DNA of 6,360 bases from Planctomycetaceae bacterium (GTDB lineage: Bacteria > Planctomycetota > Planctomycetia > Pirellulales > Thermoguttaceae), in assembly GCA_031288955.1 (NCBI GenBank), contig JAITQJ010000372.1, forward strand, positions 1 through 6,360. Reading direction: 5' to 3'. The notes under the pieces are model-generated. The model was not told where the DNA came from. It did not search any database and was given only the letters and a program-made list of their open reading frames with translations. Positions 1 through 5,743 of the stretch are shown here, piece after piece. Every line of letters starts with the position of its first letter. The first letter of the stretch is position 1. The translations under genes were made by a program, and so were the position numbers.

Positions 1-44
1 GATGCGGCATTGCAGTAATCCTGTCAGAGACGGTATATTGGTAA

Positions 45-129
45 AATAGACTTGTTCGGTAACTGCCGGCGTTTGATTTTGTTAGATTTACGCAGTTTGC
101 CCAACTTTTGGTTACCGAACAAGTCTATT
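45..129. repeat. Perfect 19-bp inverted repeat, MITE-like or solo hairpin element
   Basis: The left arm at 45-63 (AATAGACTTGTTCGGTAAC) is the exact reverse complement of the right arm at 111-129 (GTTACCGAACAAGTCTATT). The 47-bp interior has no open frame of note. The symmetry breaks at 44/130. If the arms are taken to start at GACTTG, both are flanked by TA, which would suit an element that duplicates a TA target, but a palindromic dinucleotide would look like this by chance. A small non-autonomous insertion-sequence derivative fits best. A long transcribed hairpin ending the upstream transcript is the main alternative; T-rich sequence (TTCTTTTAGGTTTT) follows the right arm. Confidence 0.7.
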
Positions 130-170
130 CTTTTAGGTTTTATCAGAGCCGCCGCCGCAAGATGAAAATA

Positions 171-221
171 ACAAAAATGTAATACAAAAATGTTTTTCTT
201 GCAGGCATAGTACAAAAACGT
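171..221 (+). repeat. Three direct copies of ACAAAAAYGT
   Basis: ACAAAAATGT occurs at 171-180 and again at 184-193, and ACAAAAACGT occurs at 212-221. The start-to-start distances are 13 and 28 bases. The copies sit 40-90 bases upstream of the TATAAT box at 258-263. Repeated short sites upstream of a promoter may be binding sites for an activator or a nucleoid protein. In AT-rich DNA such repeats also arise by chance, so the regulatory role is inference. Confidence 0.35.
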
Positions 222-234
222 CATTTTGCTGATA

Positions 235-258
235 AAACAGATCTTCTGTAATCTGTTT
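235..258 (+). promoter_or_regulatory. Hairpin / operator-like dyad next to the -10 box
   Basis: AAACAGAT at 235-242 and ATCTGTTT at 251-258 are exact reverse complements separated by eight bases. The right arm ends on the first base of a TATAAT box, where the -35 to -10 spacer would lie, so it is placed to act as an operator. It could also be the end hairpin of an upstream transcript, though no clear T-tract follows it. Confidence 0.3.
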
Positions 259-263
259 ATAAT
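258..263 (+). promoter_or_regulatory. Candidate -10 box (TATAAT) for the DUF1559 gene
   Basis: A perfect TATAAT lies about 120 bases before the first gene of the + strand block. No good TTGACA-like -35 box sits at the usual 16-18 base distance; that position is occupied by the dyad arm AAACAG. The promoter might therefore need an activator, or the match might be chance in AT-rich DNA. If it is used, the transcript has a leader of roughly 110 bases. Confidence 0.3.
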
Positions 264-356
264 AAATAACTTACATCATTTATCTCTTTTTCTATGATTC
301 GGCACGGGAGTAGCATATTAGTACATTGCCGGGTTCAACAATTCCGGTCAACAATC

Positions 357-375
357 TCCTTTACAAAGGAAAGGA
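357..375 (+). promoter_or_regulatory. Ribosome binding site of the DUF1559 gene with a local hairpin
   Basis: AAGGA at 371-375 lies six bases before the ATG at 382, which fixes that start. A second Shine-Dalgarno-like AAAGGA at 365-370 is complementary to TCCTTT at 357-362, so a small hairpin could mask the first copy and leave the second open. Whether the pairing regulates anything is unknown. Confidence 0.55.
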
Positions 376-381
376 TAGTCT

Positions 382-1767
382 ATGTTCACAATATGCTCGA
401 TGCAGCGTAATGCTGCAAGCCCCAACTCTCTAGTGAGAGAGAGAGACGAATCCCGTAGAGGATTCACCCTCGTAGAACTCCTGGTGGTCATCGCTATCAT
501 CGGAATTCTCGTCGCTCTGCTTTTGCCTGCCGTTCAGGCAGCACGCGGAGCCGCAAGAAGAATGCAGTGTACTAACAATATGAAACAAATCGCCCTCGCC
601 TGCCATAACTTCTACGATACAAGAGGACAGTTTCCCAAATGGACTGGAAAAGGTTCGGACGGTGTTGATGCCCCCGGTACCTCTTCCTATGCCGGCACCA
701 CCATCCAGTCCGGCTTTTCTGTGCAAGTGGGAATTCTGCCGTTCATCGAACAAACAGCACTGTTTCAGACGGAAGGGTATGATTACCGATTCACTGGAAC
801 CGTTGGTCCGCAAGGCGGAGTACGAACTATCGCCAGCGACTATGGAATAGAGCCGTATGGTACTACCGCTTATCACAGCGGTAATGCCGGTGTATTTTTC
901 GTCTCTACCTTTCTCGTAGGTCCCGCTTTGACAACCGCGGGGGGAAGTAAGACAGCCCAATTTACCGAAATAGTGGCTCTTTCTTCACAGGTGGTTCCCG
1001 AATTCCTTTGTCCGGCGGAAACCGCAGAACCCAAGTTCGCGGAATTTAGTGTATCCGGTACCAGAATAAAGGCAGCAGGAGTCGGTGCCGCAACGAATTA
1101 TATGGCTTGTAACGGCTCCGGCACAGGATACAACTACGATAACTGTGCAAAAGATTGTGACGGAATTTTTACTGCTAACGTTGCCAGAGGATTTGAACAC
1201 ATCACGGACGGCTCCAGCAATACACTCCTTATCAGTGAGGCAAAAATCGGAAACCGAGAGATGGGATTAGCGAGTGAAATGTCCGGTATGACTATGACTT
1301 ATAGTGTCGATAATCCTGTTGGTAAGGCACCTGACCCAAATAGACCTTGGGAAAAGTGTGCATTGTTCGAAACTGCGCCCGCTCAAAGAACTGCATCCCG
1401 TCCCTATAAAGGACTCGTTGGAATTTACTTCGATGACAATACCGATTATGGAACATTTGTTAATGACCATGTCGATTTGTGGTTTGGTTCACGAGGCTAC
1501 AACTGGGTAGTCGGTACAGGACACGCAACCGGCTTTAACACCTATCTGACACCGAATCCGCCGTATCCCGATTGGGGAACAAAACAGGGGCGCGGGATAT
1601 TCGCTGCGAGGAGTTATCACACCGGCGGAGTCAATGCCGCCAGTGCCGATGCGAGCGTAGCATTTTATCCCGACCAGATAGAACGCCAAGTGTGGCACCG
1701 CCTCGGTTCGATGAACGATGATGGGAGCGATTTACCGAACGAACCGGAAGACCCGGCGGCACCGTAA
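382..1767 (+). CDS. DUF1559 pseudopilin-like protein with type IV prepilin N-terminus
   Basis: The 461-residue product begins with a basic leader, then RRG followed by FTLVELLVVIAIIGILVALL. This is the prepilin-peptidase site (cut expected after G27, F28 becoming the mature first residue, E32 the conserved +5 glutamate) and its hydrophobic helix. The continuation LLPAVQAAR and the CTNNMKQIALACHNF segment are the hallmark of the DUF1559 family (N_methyl plus SBP_bac_10-like domain), hugely expanded in planctomycetes. The C-terminus keeps the family motif around H413 (YHTGGVNAASADAS), but the usual ADGS reads ADAS, with A424 in place of glycine. The start at 382 is supported by AAGGA six bases upstream. 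The protein should sit in the cell envelope as a pseudopilin or pilin-like surface protein; its role is unknown family-wide. A lipoprotein gene follows after 49 bases. Confidence 0.95.
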   Translation: MFTICSMQRNAASPNSLVRERDESRRGFTLVELLVVIAIIGILVALLLPAVQAARGAARRMQCTNNMKQIALACHNFYDTRGQFPKWTGKGSDGVDAPGTSSYAGTTIQSGFSVQVGILPFIEQTALFQTEGYDYRFTGTVGPQGGVRTIASDYGIEPYGTTAYHSGNAGVFFVSTFLVGPALTTAGGSKTAQFTEIVALSSQVVPEFLCPAETAEPKFAEFSVSGTRIKAAGVGAATNYMACNGSGTGYNYDNCAKDCDGIFTANVARGFEHITDGSSNTLLISEAKIGNREMGLASEMSGMTMTYSVDNPVGKAPDPNRPWEKCALFETAPAQRTASRPYKGLVGIYFDDNTDYGTFVNDHVDLWFGSRGYNWVVGTGHATGFNTYLTPNPPYPDWGTKQGRGIFAARSYHTGGVNAASADASVAFYPDQIERQVWHRLGSMNDDGSDLPNEPEDPAAP

Positions 1768-1774
1768 CCCGCCG
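1754..1774 (+). other. GC hairpin spanning the stop codon of the DUF1559 gene
   Basis: CGGCGG at 1754-1759 pairs exactly with CCGCCG at 1769-1774 around a nine-base loop that contains the TAA stop. No T-tract follows, so it does not look like an intrinsic terminator. It could slow or partly uncouple expression of the lipoprotein gene, or be chance in a GC-rich tail. Confidence 0.3.
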
Positions 1775-1816
1775 TGGGAATAACCTTGCCATCCTTCATT
1801 TCAACTATTTTCAAAG

Positions 1817-2281
1817 ATGCGCTGCCTACCCATTATTTTTGCTTTGTTGAGCGTTTTCATTTTTGCCGGCTGCGGACAAAACCTGCCTCCAAAGCCGGAA
1901 GGATTACCGAAACTTTATCCCTGTTCCATTTCCGTAACGTTCGGCGGTGAAGCGAAGGGAGGAGTTCGTGCTGTTCTCGAACCGGAAGACGAAGATTCAA
2001 AGTGGAAACCTAACGGTATGACGAACGATGAAGGCAAGGTTATACCAACGACGACCTACGGCTATCAAGGTGTGCCAACCGGCACATACACGCTTTCCTT
2101 TTCCTTGATTGAGGAGCCGGATGACGAAGCCCCTCGCGGCACTCCGGCGGTGTCGCTCATCCCGCTCAAATACAGTTCCGGTCAATCACAGGAAAAACTC
2201 GAAATCAAAGCGGGCAAGAACGAGTTTACCTTTGCCCTTGACGGCGGTCAGGAAAAAATACCCAGAACCAAGAAACGATGA
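1817..2281 (+). CDS. Small secreted lipoprotein, carboxypeptidase-regulatory-like
   Basis: The 154-residue product has a lipoprotein signal peptide: a short basic start, a hydrophobic run (residues 4-17) and the lipobox FAGC with lipidated C19. Glycine at +2 would permit outer-membrane sorting. The mature part reads like the small beta-sandwich lipoproteins that follow DUF1559 genes in planctomycetes: a GGEAKGGVRAVLEPEDE strand pair (substituting for the usual 'G.P..GA.V.F.P' pattern), TNDEGKV, and GVPTGTYTLSFSL, the typical 'G.PPGTY.V.V' strand of carboxypeptidase-regulatory or transthyretin-like folds. The tail is charged (PRTKKR). The ribosome binding site before 1817 is weak (only AAAG), but the signal peptide fits this start. 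The stop overlaps the next start as ATGA, implying translational coupling. The exact function is unknown; assignment to this group is by pattern. Confidence 0.85.
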   Translation: MRCLPIIFALLSVFIFAGCGQNLPPKPEGLPKLYPCSISVTFGGEAKGGVRAVLEPEDEDSKWKPNGMTNDEGKVIPTTTYGYQGVPTGTYTLSFSLIEEPDDEAPRGTPAVSLIPLKYSSGQSQEKLEIKAGKNEFTFALDGGQEKIPRTKKR

Positions 2282-2685
2282 AGTACCGATACCTGATTTC
2301 TCTGTTTTTGGTGTGTGTTTTGATAGCGGTTTGGGGCAGTACCTGCATTGCCCGCCGTCCGGTCATTCCTGCCGTCGAAGTCAATGCCCGATTCAAGACC
2401 GCTGATAAAAATCAGGACGGTCGGCTTGACAGGGAAGAATTTGAAGAATACATCAGCCGTAACAAAATGTTTTCGGCAGTTGGAAACACCCGCGTTTCCG
2501 TACCGGCGGCGGTTCCTGCCGAGGCAAAAAAAGTACCGTCGGCACAAGTACCGTCAGCAAAGGAGGTGCCGGTTGTTGCCTGCTGCTGCGGAAGTCAGTG
2601 TCCCTGCTGTCCGGCGTGTGTGCAGAACGGCGAATGTCAATGCGGCGATTGTCAGTGCTGTCCGTGCTGCCCCGGTAAAAAATGA
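2278..2685 (+). CDS. Secreted EF-hand protein with metallothionein-like cysteine tail
   Basis: The 135-residue product starts within the stop of the lipoprotein gene (ATGA at 2278-2281). Residues 6-25 form a hydrophobic export signal, with a plausible signal peptidase I site after CIA at 25; the C23 context (GSTC) is not a good lipobox. One canonical EF-hand loop lies at 43-54 (DKNQDGRLDREE, followed by F55), with the expected ligands at D43, N45, D47 and E54. A Pro/Ala/Val-rich linker (about 68-98) follows. The last 35 residues hold 14 cysteines between 102 and 131 in CC, CCC and CxC groups (for example CQCGDCQCCPCC). Such density recalls metallothioneins and suggests metal, cluster or disulfide chemistry, but I recognise no named family. 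The next gene encodes a paralog of the EF-hand half. Ca2+ binding is well supported by motif; the tail's ligand is inference. Confidence 0.85.
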   Translation: MKYRYLISLFLVCVLIAVWGSTCIARRPVIPAVEVNARFKTADKNQDGRLDREEFEEYISRNKMFSAVGNTRVSVPAAVPAEAKKVPSAQVPSAKEVPVVACCCGSQCPCCPACVQNGECQCGDCQCCPCCPGKK

Positions 2686-2759
2686 CGAACGAAACAGGAC
2701 GGTAATCGGCGGTATGTTATCGCCGGATATGTCCCTTTCCAATTACTTTAACCCAGTTT

Positions 2760-2765
2760 AAGGAG
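2760..2765 (+). promoter_or_regulatory. Shine-Dalgarno AAGGAG that sets the start of the second EF-hand gene
   Basis: AAGGAG ends directly against an in-frame ATG at 2766, too close for initiation, and lies six bases before a second in-frame ATG at 2772, the ideal distance. The start is therefore taken as 2772, shortening the protein by two residues. Confidence 0.75.
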
Positions 2766-2771
2766 ATGAAG

Positions 2772-3218
2772 ATGACCAGATGTGTCAAAATGATGTGTGC
2801 AGCGGCAGTTGTGAGTCTGCTGTTGCTGATTCCGCAGGTGAGCAATGCCTGCGACGGCATACCGGGAATTGCCGCAGAAGAGTTGGATGCCCGCTTCGCT
2901 ATGGCGGACACCAACAAGGACGGTAAATTAGACCGGAGCGAATTTGCCGCTTACCAGAACGTGATGAAAACGCTCAAACCGGTCAGCATTGTGAAGTTCT
3001 GTCCCAAGACGAACAAGCCGTGCGAACACAACAAGACGCTTGCCGGTCAATCGGAAGTGTCGCTCATTCCTGTTAAGGCGGTGTCGGCAACGTTCGCTGA
3101 ATCCGTTACAGAAAAGACGGAAAAGAGCGGCGGGTGCTGCGGCAGCGGGAAAGCCAAAGCGTCAGAACCGGCAGCGGCGGCGGAACCGAAAAAATCGGGC
3201 GGCTGTTGCGGAAAATAA
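2772..3218 (+). CDS. Secreted EF-hand protein with twin GGCCG motifs
   Basis: The 148-residue product (150 if the ATG at 2766 were used) has a clear signal peptide, with a hydrophobic core at about 9-20 and a likely signal peptidase I site after SNA at 26. One canonical EF-hand loop lies at 46-57 (DTNKDGKLDRSE, then F58), with ligands D46, N48, D50 and E57. It is clearly related to the loop region of the preceding gene: both share an ARF segment before an AD-x-N-x-DG-x-LDR-x-EF core. Past the EF-hand come a CPKTNKPCEHNK segment and a Lys/Ala/Glu-rich C-terminus with two SGGCCG units, the second at the extreme end (SGGCCGK). Paired vicinal cysteines suggest metal binding or thiol redox. The gene follows the first EF-hand gene by 86 bases and precedes the haem protein, suggesting joint expression. 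No named family is recognised beyond the EF-hand. Confidence 0.87.
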   Translation: MTRCVKMMCAAAVVSLLLLIPQVSNACDGIPGIAAEELDARFAMADTNKDGKLDRSEFAAYQNVMKTLKPVSIVKFCPKTNKPCEHNKTLAGQSEVSLIPVKAVSATFAESVTEKTEKSGGCCGSGKAKASEPAAAAEPKKSGGCCGK

Positions 3219-3243
3219 AATTCTGCGGAAAACAATAACAAAC

Positions 3244-3260
3244 GGCGGACATTGTCCGCC
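3244..3260 (+). other. Strong GC hairpin between the EF-hand gene and the cytochrome gene
   Basis: GGCGGAC at 3244-3250 pairs perfectly with GTCCGCC at 3254-3260 around a three-base loop. It lies 25 bases after the previous stop. No T-run follows directly, only CGGCACTTT some way on, so full termination is unlikely. It could act as a transcript-stabilising or attenuating element between two genes. A TTG at 3252 that would extend the downstream frame lies inside this hairpin. Confidence 0.45.
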
Positions 3261-3296
3261 GGAACTTTCGGCACTTTAAGTTACAAGAAAACGCAA

Positions 3297-5594
3297 ATGA
3301 GCGGCAATCGGATGAACCATCATATTCTTTGGGTCGGGCTTGGCGGAATGGTACTAGGGTCTGTGCTGACGGTGTTTATTACGTCAGACACCTTTACCGG
3401 TATCGTTGCAGAAATCCGCAAGCCGGGTCCGAAAACGCCGTTTGAATGGACGGATAAAAACCGGGACGGCTGGATTAGTCAAAACGAATTTCGGACATTC
3501 CTTTATGCCGATGCAAAAAACAAAAACGAAAAGATTCGCTTGCAGGCAAAAAATACGAAAACGCCCCCGCAGCCGGTTTCTGTTACTGCCGAATTTACCG
3601 TTTCCGATGCGGATAACGACGGATATGTTTCAAAAGAGGAATTTCGTGCTTTTCTGCTTGCCGGTGCAGTACAAAATACGCCGCAAAAAAGTACCTCCCC
3701 GGAATTTGCCGCTTCCGATGCCGACGGCGACGGTTCTCTGACAAAGGACGAGTTCAAATCATTTTTGCTCGCATCGGCATCGCCGGTTTCTCCGGCATCG
3801 CCGGTTCCTCCGGCGGCAGTGCGTACCTGCGGCGAAGCCGGACACAGTGATTGCCCTTTGAAAGATATGCCGGAAGATGTCTGCTGCAACGCCGAATTTG
3901 TATGGAAAAACAGCGGTAAAACCGCCGGTTATAAGGGACCCGGAAGAATGGCGGCATCGAAGGACGGGACAACGCTCTACATCACGCACCGCGACGCTGA
4001 TGAAATTGCCGTATTTAATACCGGCGAAAACAAAATCGTCAGAACGATTCCTGTTGCTCGTACTCCGTCCGGTACCGTTTTAAGCGGTGATGAAAAAACG
4101 CTTTTTGTAACATCGGGCGGTTACGGCGGAAAATTACAATCCATTGATATTGAATCGGGAACAATGGTCAAGGAAATTATAACCGGTCATACACCGATGA
4201 GTCCGGTACTGCTGCCGGACGGAAAGCGGATTTTCGTTTGTAACCGATTCAGCAATACTGTTACGGAATATGAATTGCCCGAGATGAAACTTGTACGGAC
4301 GATGACGATGATTCGTGAACCGTGCGCCGCTGTTTGTACGGCAGACGGCAAAAAACTTTATGTTGCCAATTTTTTGCCGAACGACCCGAATAATTATCCG
4401 CCGGAACCTCATAAATCGATTGAAGTTGCCGCTTCGGTGAGCGTCATTGATACGGAAACGGGAAAAACCGAACATATCCGTTTGCCTAACGGGAGTTGCT
4501 GTTTGCAGGGTATTTGTTTATCGCCGGACGGTCAATCGGTTTTTGCAACGCATCTTGTTTCCCGATTTTGGAACAGTACCGATAAACTTGATGACGGTCA
4601 GATGAATGGCAATGGTTTTAGCGTGCTTGATACAAAAGCGGGATATAGTAAAACGGTTTTGCTTGACGACCCGCACAGCGGAGCCGCCAATCCGTGGGGA
4701 ATTGCAGTCTCGCCGGACGGTAAAACAGTATGCGTAACAATTTCGGGTACTGATGAATTGATGATGATTGACATAGATAAGCCGGATATGAAAACACGGA
4801 TAAAATTGACCGGCAAAGGAGCGAGAGAACTTGTTATTGCCGGCGGAAAGATTTACGCCGGAATGTATTACAACGATACGTTAGAGCAAATCGGCTTGAC
4901 GGACAAAAAAGTTACGGAAATCCCGCTTGGTGTCAAGCCCGAATTAACGCAGCAGCGTGCCGGCGAGATGTACTGGAATGATGCAACGCTTTGTTTAGAA
5001 CAATGGCAGAGTTGCGCCAGTTGTCATCCTGACGGACGGATGACCGGTATGAATTGGGACTTGTTACACGACGGCAGCGGTAATCCAAAGAACACCAAGA
5101 GTCTTTTATTGAGTCATAGTACGCCGCCGGCGATGTGGCTTGGAGACCGGCGGCACGCGATGCAGTGTACCCGGACGGGTTTCCGTTTCATTCTGTTCAC
5201 AATGCCGCAGCGTGAGGCGTGTTTTACGATAGATGAATATACCCGGACGATGACACCGCTGCCGAGTCCGTATTTGATAGACGGTAGGTTAAGTGCCAAG
5301 GCGCAGCGGGGGATGATACTTTTTAACGACCCGAAAACGGGTTGTGTTTTGTGTCATCCTGCTCCGTATTTTACCGATATGAAAATGTATGATGTCGGCA
5401 GCCGCGACCAGTATTCGGAACAGGTATTGTTTGACACACCAACGCTCGTTGAGGTTTGGCGCACCGCCCCGTATCTGCACGACGGACGTTATATTGACAT
5501 AAAAGAGGTATTCACGAAGGGAAAGCACGGCAATGCCGATGGATTAACCGATGCACAACTCGACGACCTCATTGAATACGTACTGTCGCTGTGA
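3297..5594 (+). CDS. Membrane-anchored EF-hand / YVTN beta-propeller / two-haem cytochrome c protein
   Basis: With the ATG at 3297 the product has 765 residues; ATG 3312 (five residues shorter) is equally possible, as neither has a strong ribosome binding site. Residues about 9-29 form a membrane anchor or uncleaved signal. Three canonical EF-hand loops follow at 53-64 (DKNRDGWISQNE), 104-115 (DADNDGYVSKEE) and 141-152 (DADGDGSLTKDE), each ending in an EF-x-x-FL motif, then a Ser/Pro/Ala linker. Residues about 216-545 are a YVTN-type propeller with repeated blade strands (DGTTLYITHRDADEIAVF, DGKKLYVAN, SPDGKTVCVT). The C-terminal domain has two haem c sites, CASCH at 573-577 and CVLCH at 683-687, with the family strings NPKNTKSLLL, TPPAMW, DTPTLVEVWRTAPYLHDGRY and a final LDDLIEYVLSL, typical of propeller proteins with a MauG/cytochrome c peroxidase-like end. 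It should act outside the cytoplasmic membrane as an electron-transfer or oxidising enzyme; the substrate is unknown. The EF-hand fusion is unusual. Confidence 0.92.
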   Translation: MSGNRMNHHILWVGLGGMVLGSVLTVFITSDTFTGIVAEIRKPGPKTPFEWTDKNRDGWISQNEFRTFLYADAKNKNEKIRLQAKNTKTPPQPVSVTAEFTVSDADNDGYVSKEEFRAFLLAGAVQNTPQKSTSPEFAASDADGDGSLTKDEFKSFLLASASPVSPASPVPPAAVRTCGEAGHSDCPLKDMPEDVCCNAEFVWKNSGKTAGYKGPGRMAASKDGTTLYITHRDADEIAVFNTGENKIVRTIPVARTPSGTVLSGDEKTLFVTSGGYGGKLQSIDIESGTMVKEIITGHTPMSPVLLPDGKRIFVCNRFSNTVTEYELPEMKLVRTMTMIREPCAAVCTADGKKLYVANFLPNDPNNYPPEPHKSIEVAASVSVIDTETGKTEHIRLPNGSCCLQGICLSPDGQSVFATHLVSRFWNSTDKLDDGQMNGNGFSVLDTKAGYSKTVLLDDPHSGAANPWGIAVSPDGKTVCVTISGTDELMMIDIDKPDMKTRIKLTGKGARELVIAGGKIYAGMYYNDTLEQIGLTDKKVTEIPLGVKPELTQQRAGEMYWNDATLCLEQWQSCASCHPDGRMTGMNWDLLHDGSGNPKNTKSLLLSHSTPPAMWLGDRRHAMQCTRTGFRFILFTMPQREACFTIDEYTRTMTPLPSPYLIDGRLSAKAQRGMILFNDPKTGCVLCHPAPYFTDMKMYDVGSRDQYSEQVLFDTPTLVEVWRTAPYLHDGRYIDIKEVFTKGKHGNADGLTDAQLDDLIEYVLSL

Positions 5595-5607
5595 GAAGTT
5601 GTCTCTA

Positions 5608-5627
5608 AACATTCTTTAACATTCTTT
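5608..5627 (+). repeat. Tandem decamer AACATTCTTT x2
   Basis: AACATTCTTT at 5608-5617 is repeated exactly and without a gap at 5618-5627, 13 bases after the cytochrome gene stop. The T-rich tract continues as CTTTTACC. It may be a slippage duplication; no function is evident. Confidence 0.6.
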
Positions 5628-5697
5628 CTTTTACCGTTCGGCGGCGGCAGAACCTTGAAATAGCAAGCGAAACAACACGCAGAGCGCGTCAAGCAAG

Positions 5698-5732
5698 ATG
5701 CGAAAAACAGCAAATCTGCCTGACGCATTTTT
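5698..5732 (+). terminator. Possible intrinsic terminator of the + strand gene block
   Basis: ATGCG at 5698-5702 pairs with CGCAT at 5724-5728 around a loop holding a small CAG/CTG stem, and a five-T run (5728-5732) follows. A competing outer pairing, GCGTCA (5686-5691) with TGACGC (5721-5726), ends at the same T-run. The loop is long and the stems short, so efficiency is doubtful. Confidence 0.35.
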
Positions 5733-5743
5733 GTTACACCATT

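Larger units (their letters stand above)
1..381. other. AT-rich upstream intergenic region without a convincing gene
   Basis: I see no coding region here. Frame 1 runs from the window edge to a TAA at 16-18, and frames 2 and 3 stop by base 50, so the tail of an upstream gene could end in the first few codons, but this cannot be shown. A minus-strand open frame of 66 codons (24-224) runs through the inverted repeat and low-complexity AT tracts, has no recognisable domain and looks spurious. The stretch instead holds repeat and regulatory-type structure: a 19-bp inverted repeat, a triple decamer repeat, a hairpin next to a TATAAT box, and an untranslated leader before the DUF1559 gene. Each is listed separately. 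Confidence 0.6.

Noticed and set aside
24..224. 66-codon minus-strand small protein
   Set aside because: It spans both arms of the inverted repeat and AT tracts and matches no family.
430..960. 176-codon minus-strand open frame inside the DUF1559 gene
   Set aside because: It is antisense to the most conserved part of the pseudopilin-like protein and has no domain or ribosome binding site.
2707..2725. CGGCG/CGCCG hairpin between the two small EF-hand genes as a terminator
   Set aside because: It has only five base pairs with a nine-base loop and no T-tract, so it is too weak to call.
2348..2761. 137-codon open frame overlapping the cysteine-rich gene in another frame
   Set aside because: It is rich in Arg/Ala/Val as expected of an out-of-frame reading. 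The frame with a signal peptide, EF-hand and ATGA start is the real one.
2148..3072. Shared VSLIP segment in the lipoprotein and the second EF-hand protein (2148-2162 and 3057-3072)
   Set aside because: The match covers only five residues and about eleven bases, with unrelated flanks, so it is probably coincidence.
3252..3296. TTG start adding 15 residues to the haem protein
   Set aside because: The codon is in the loop of a strong hairpin, has no ribosome binding site, and would put polar residues in front of the membrane anchor.
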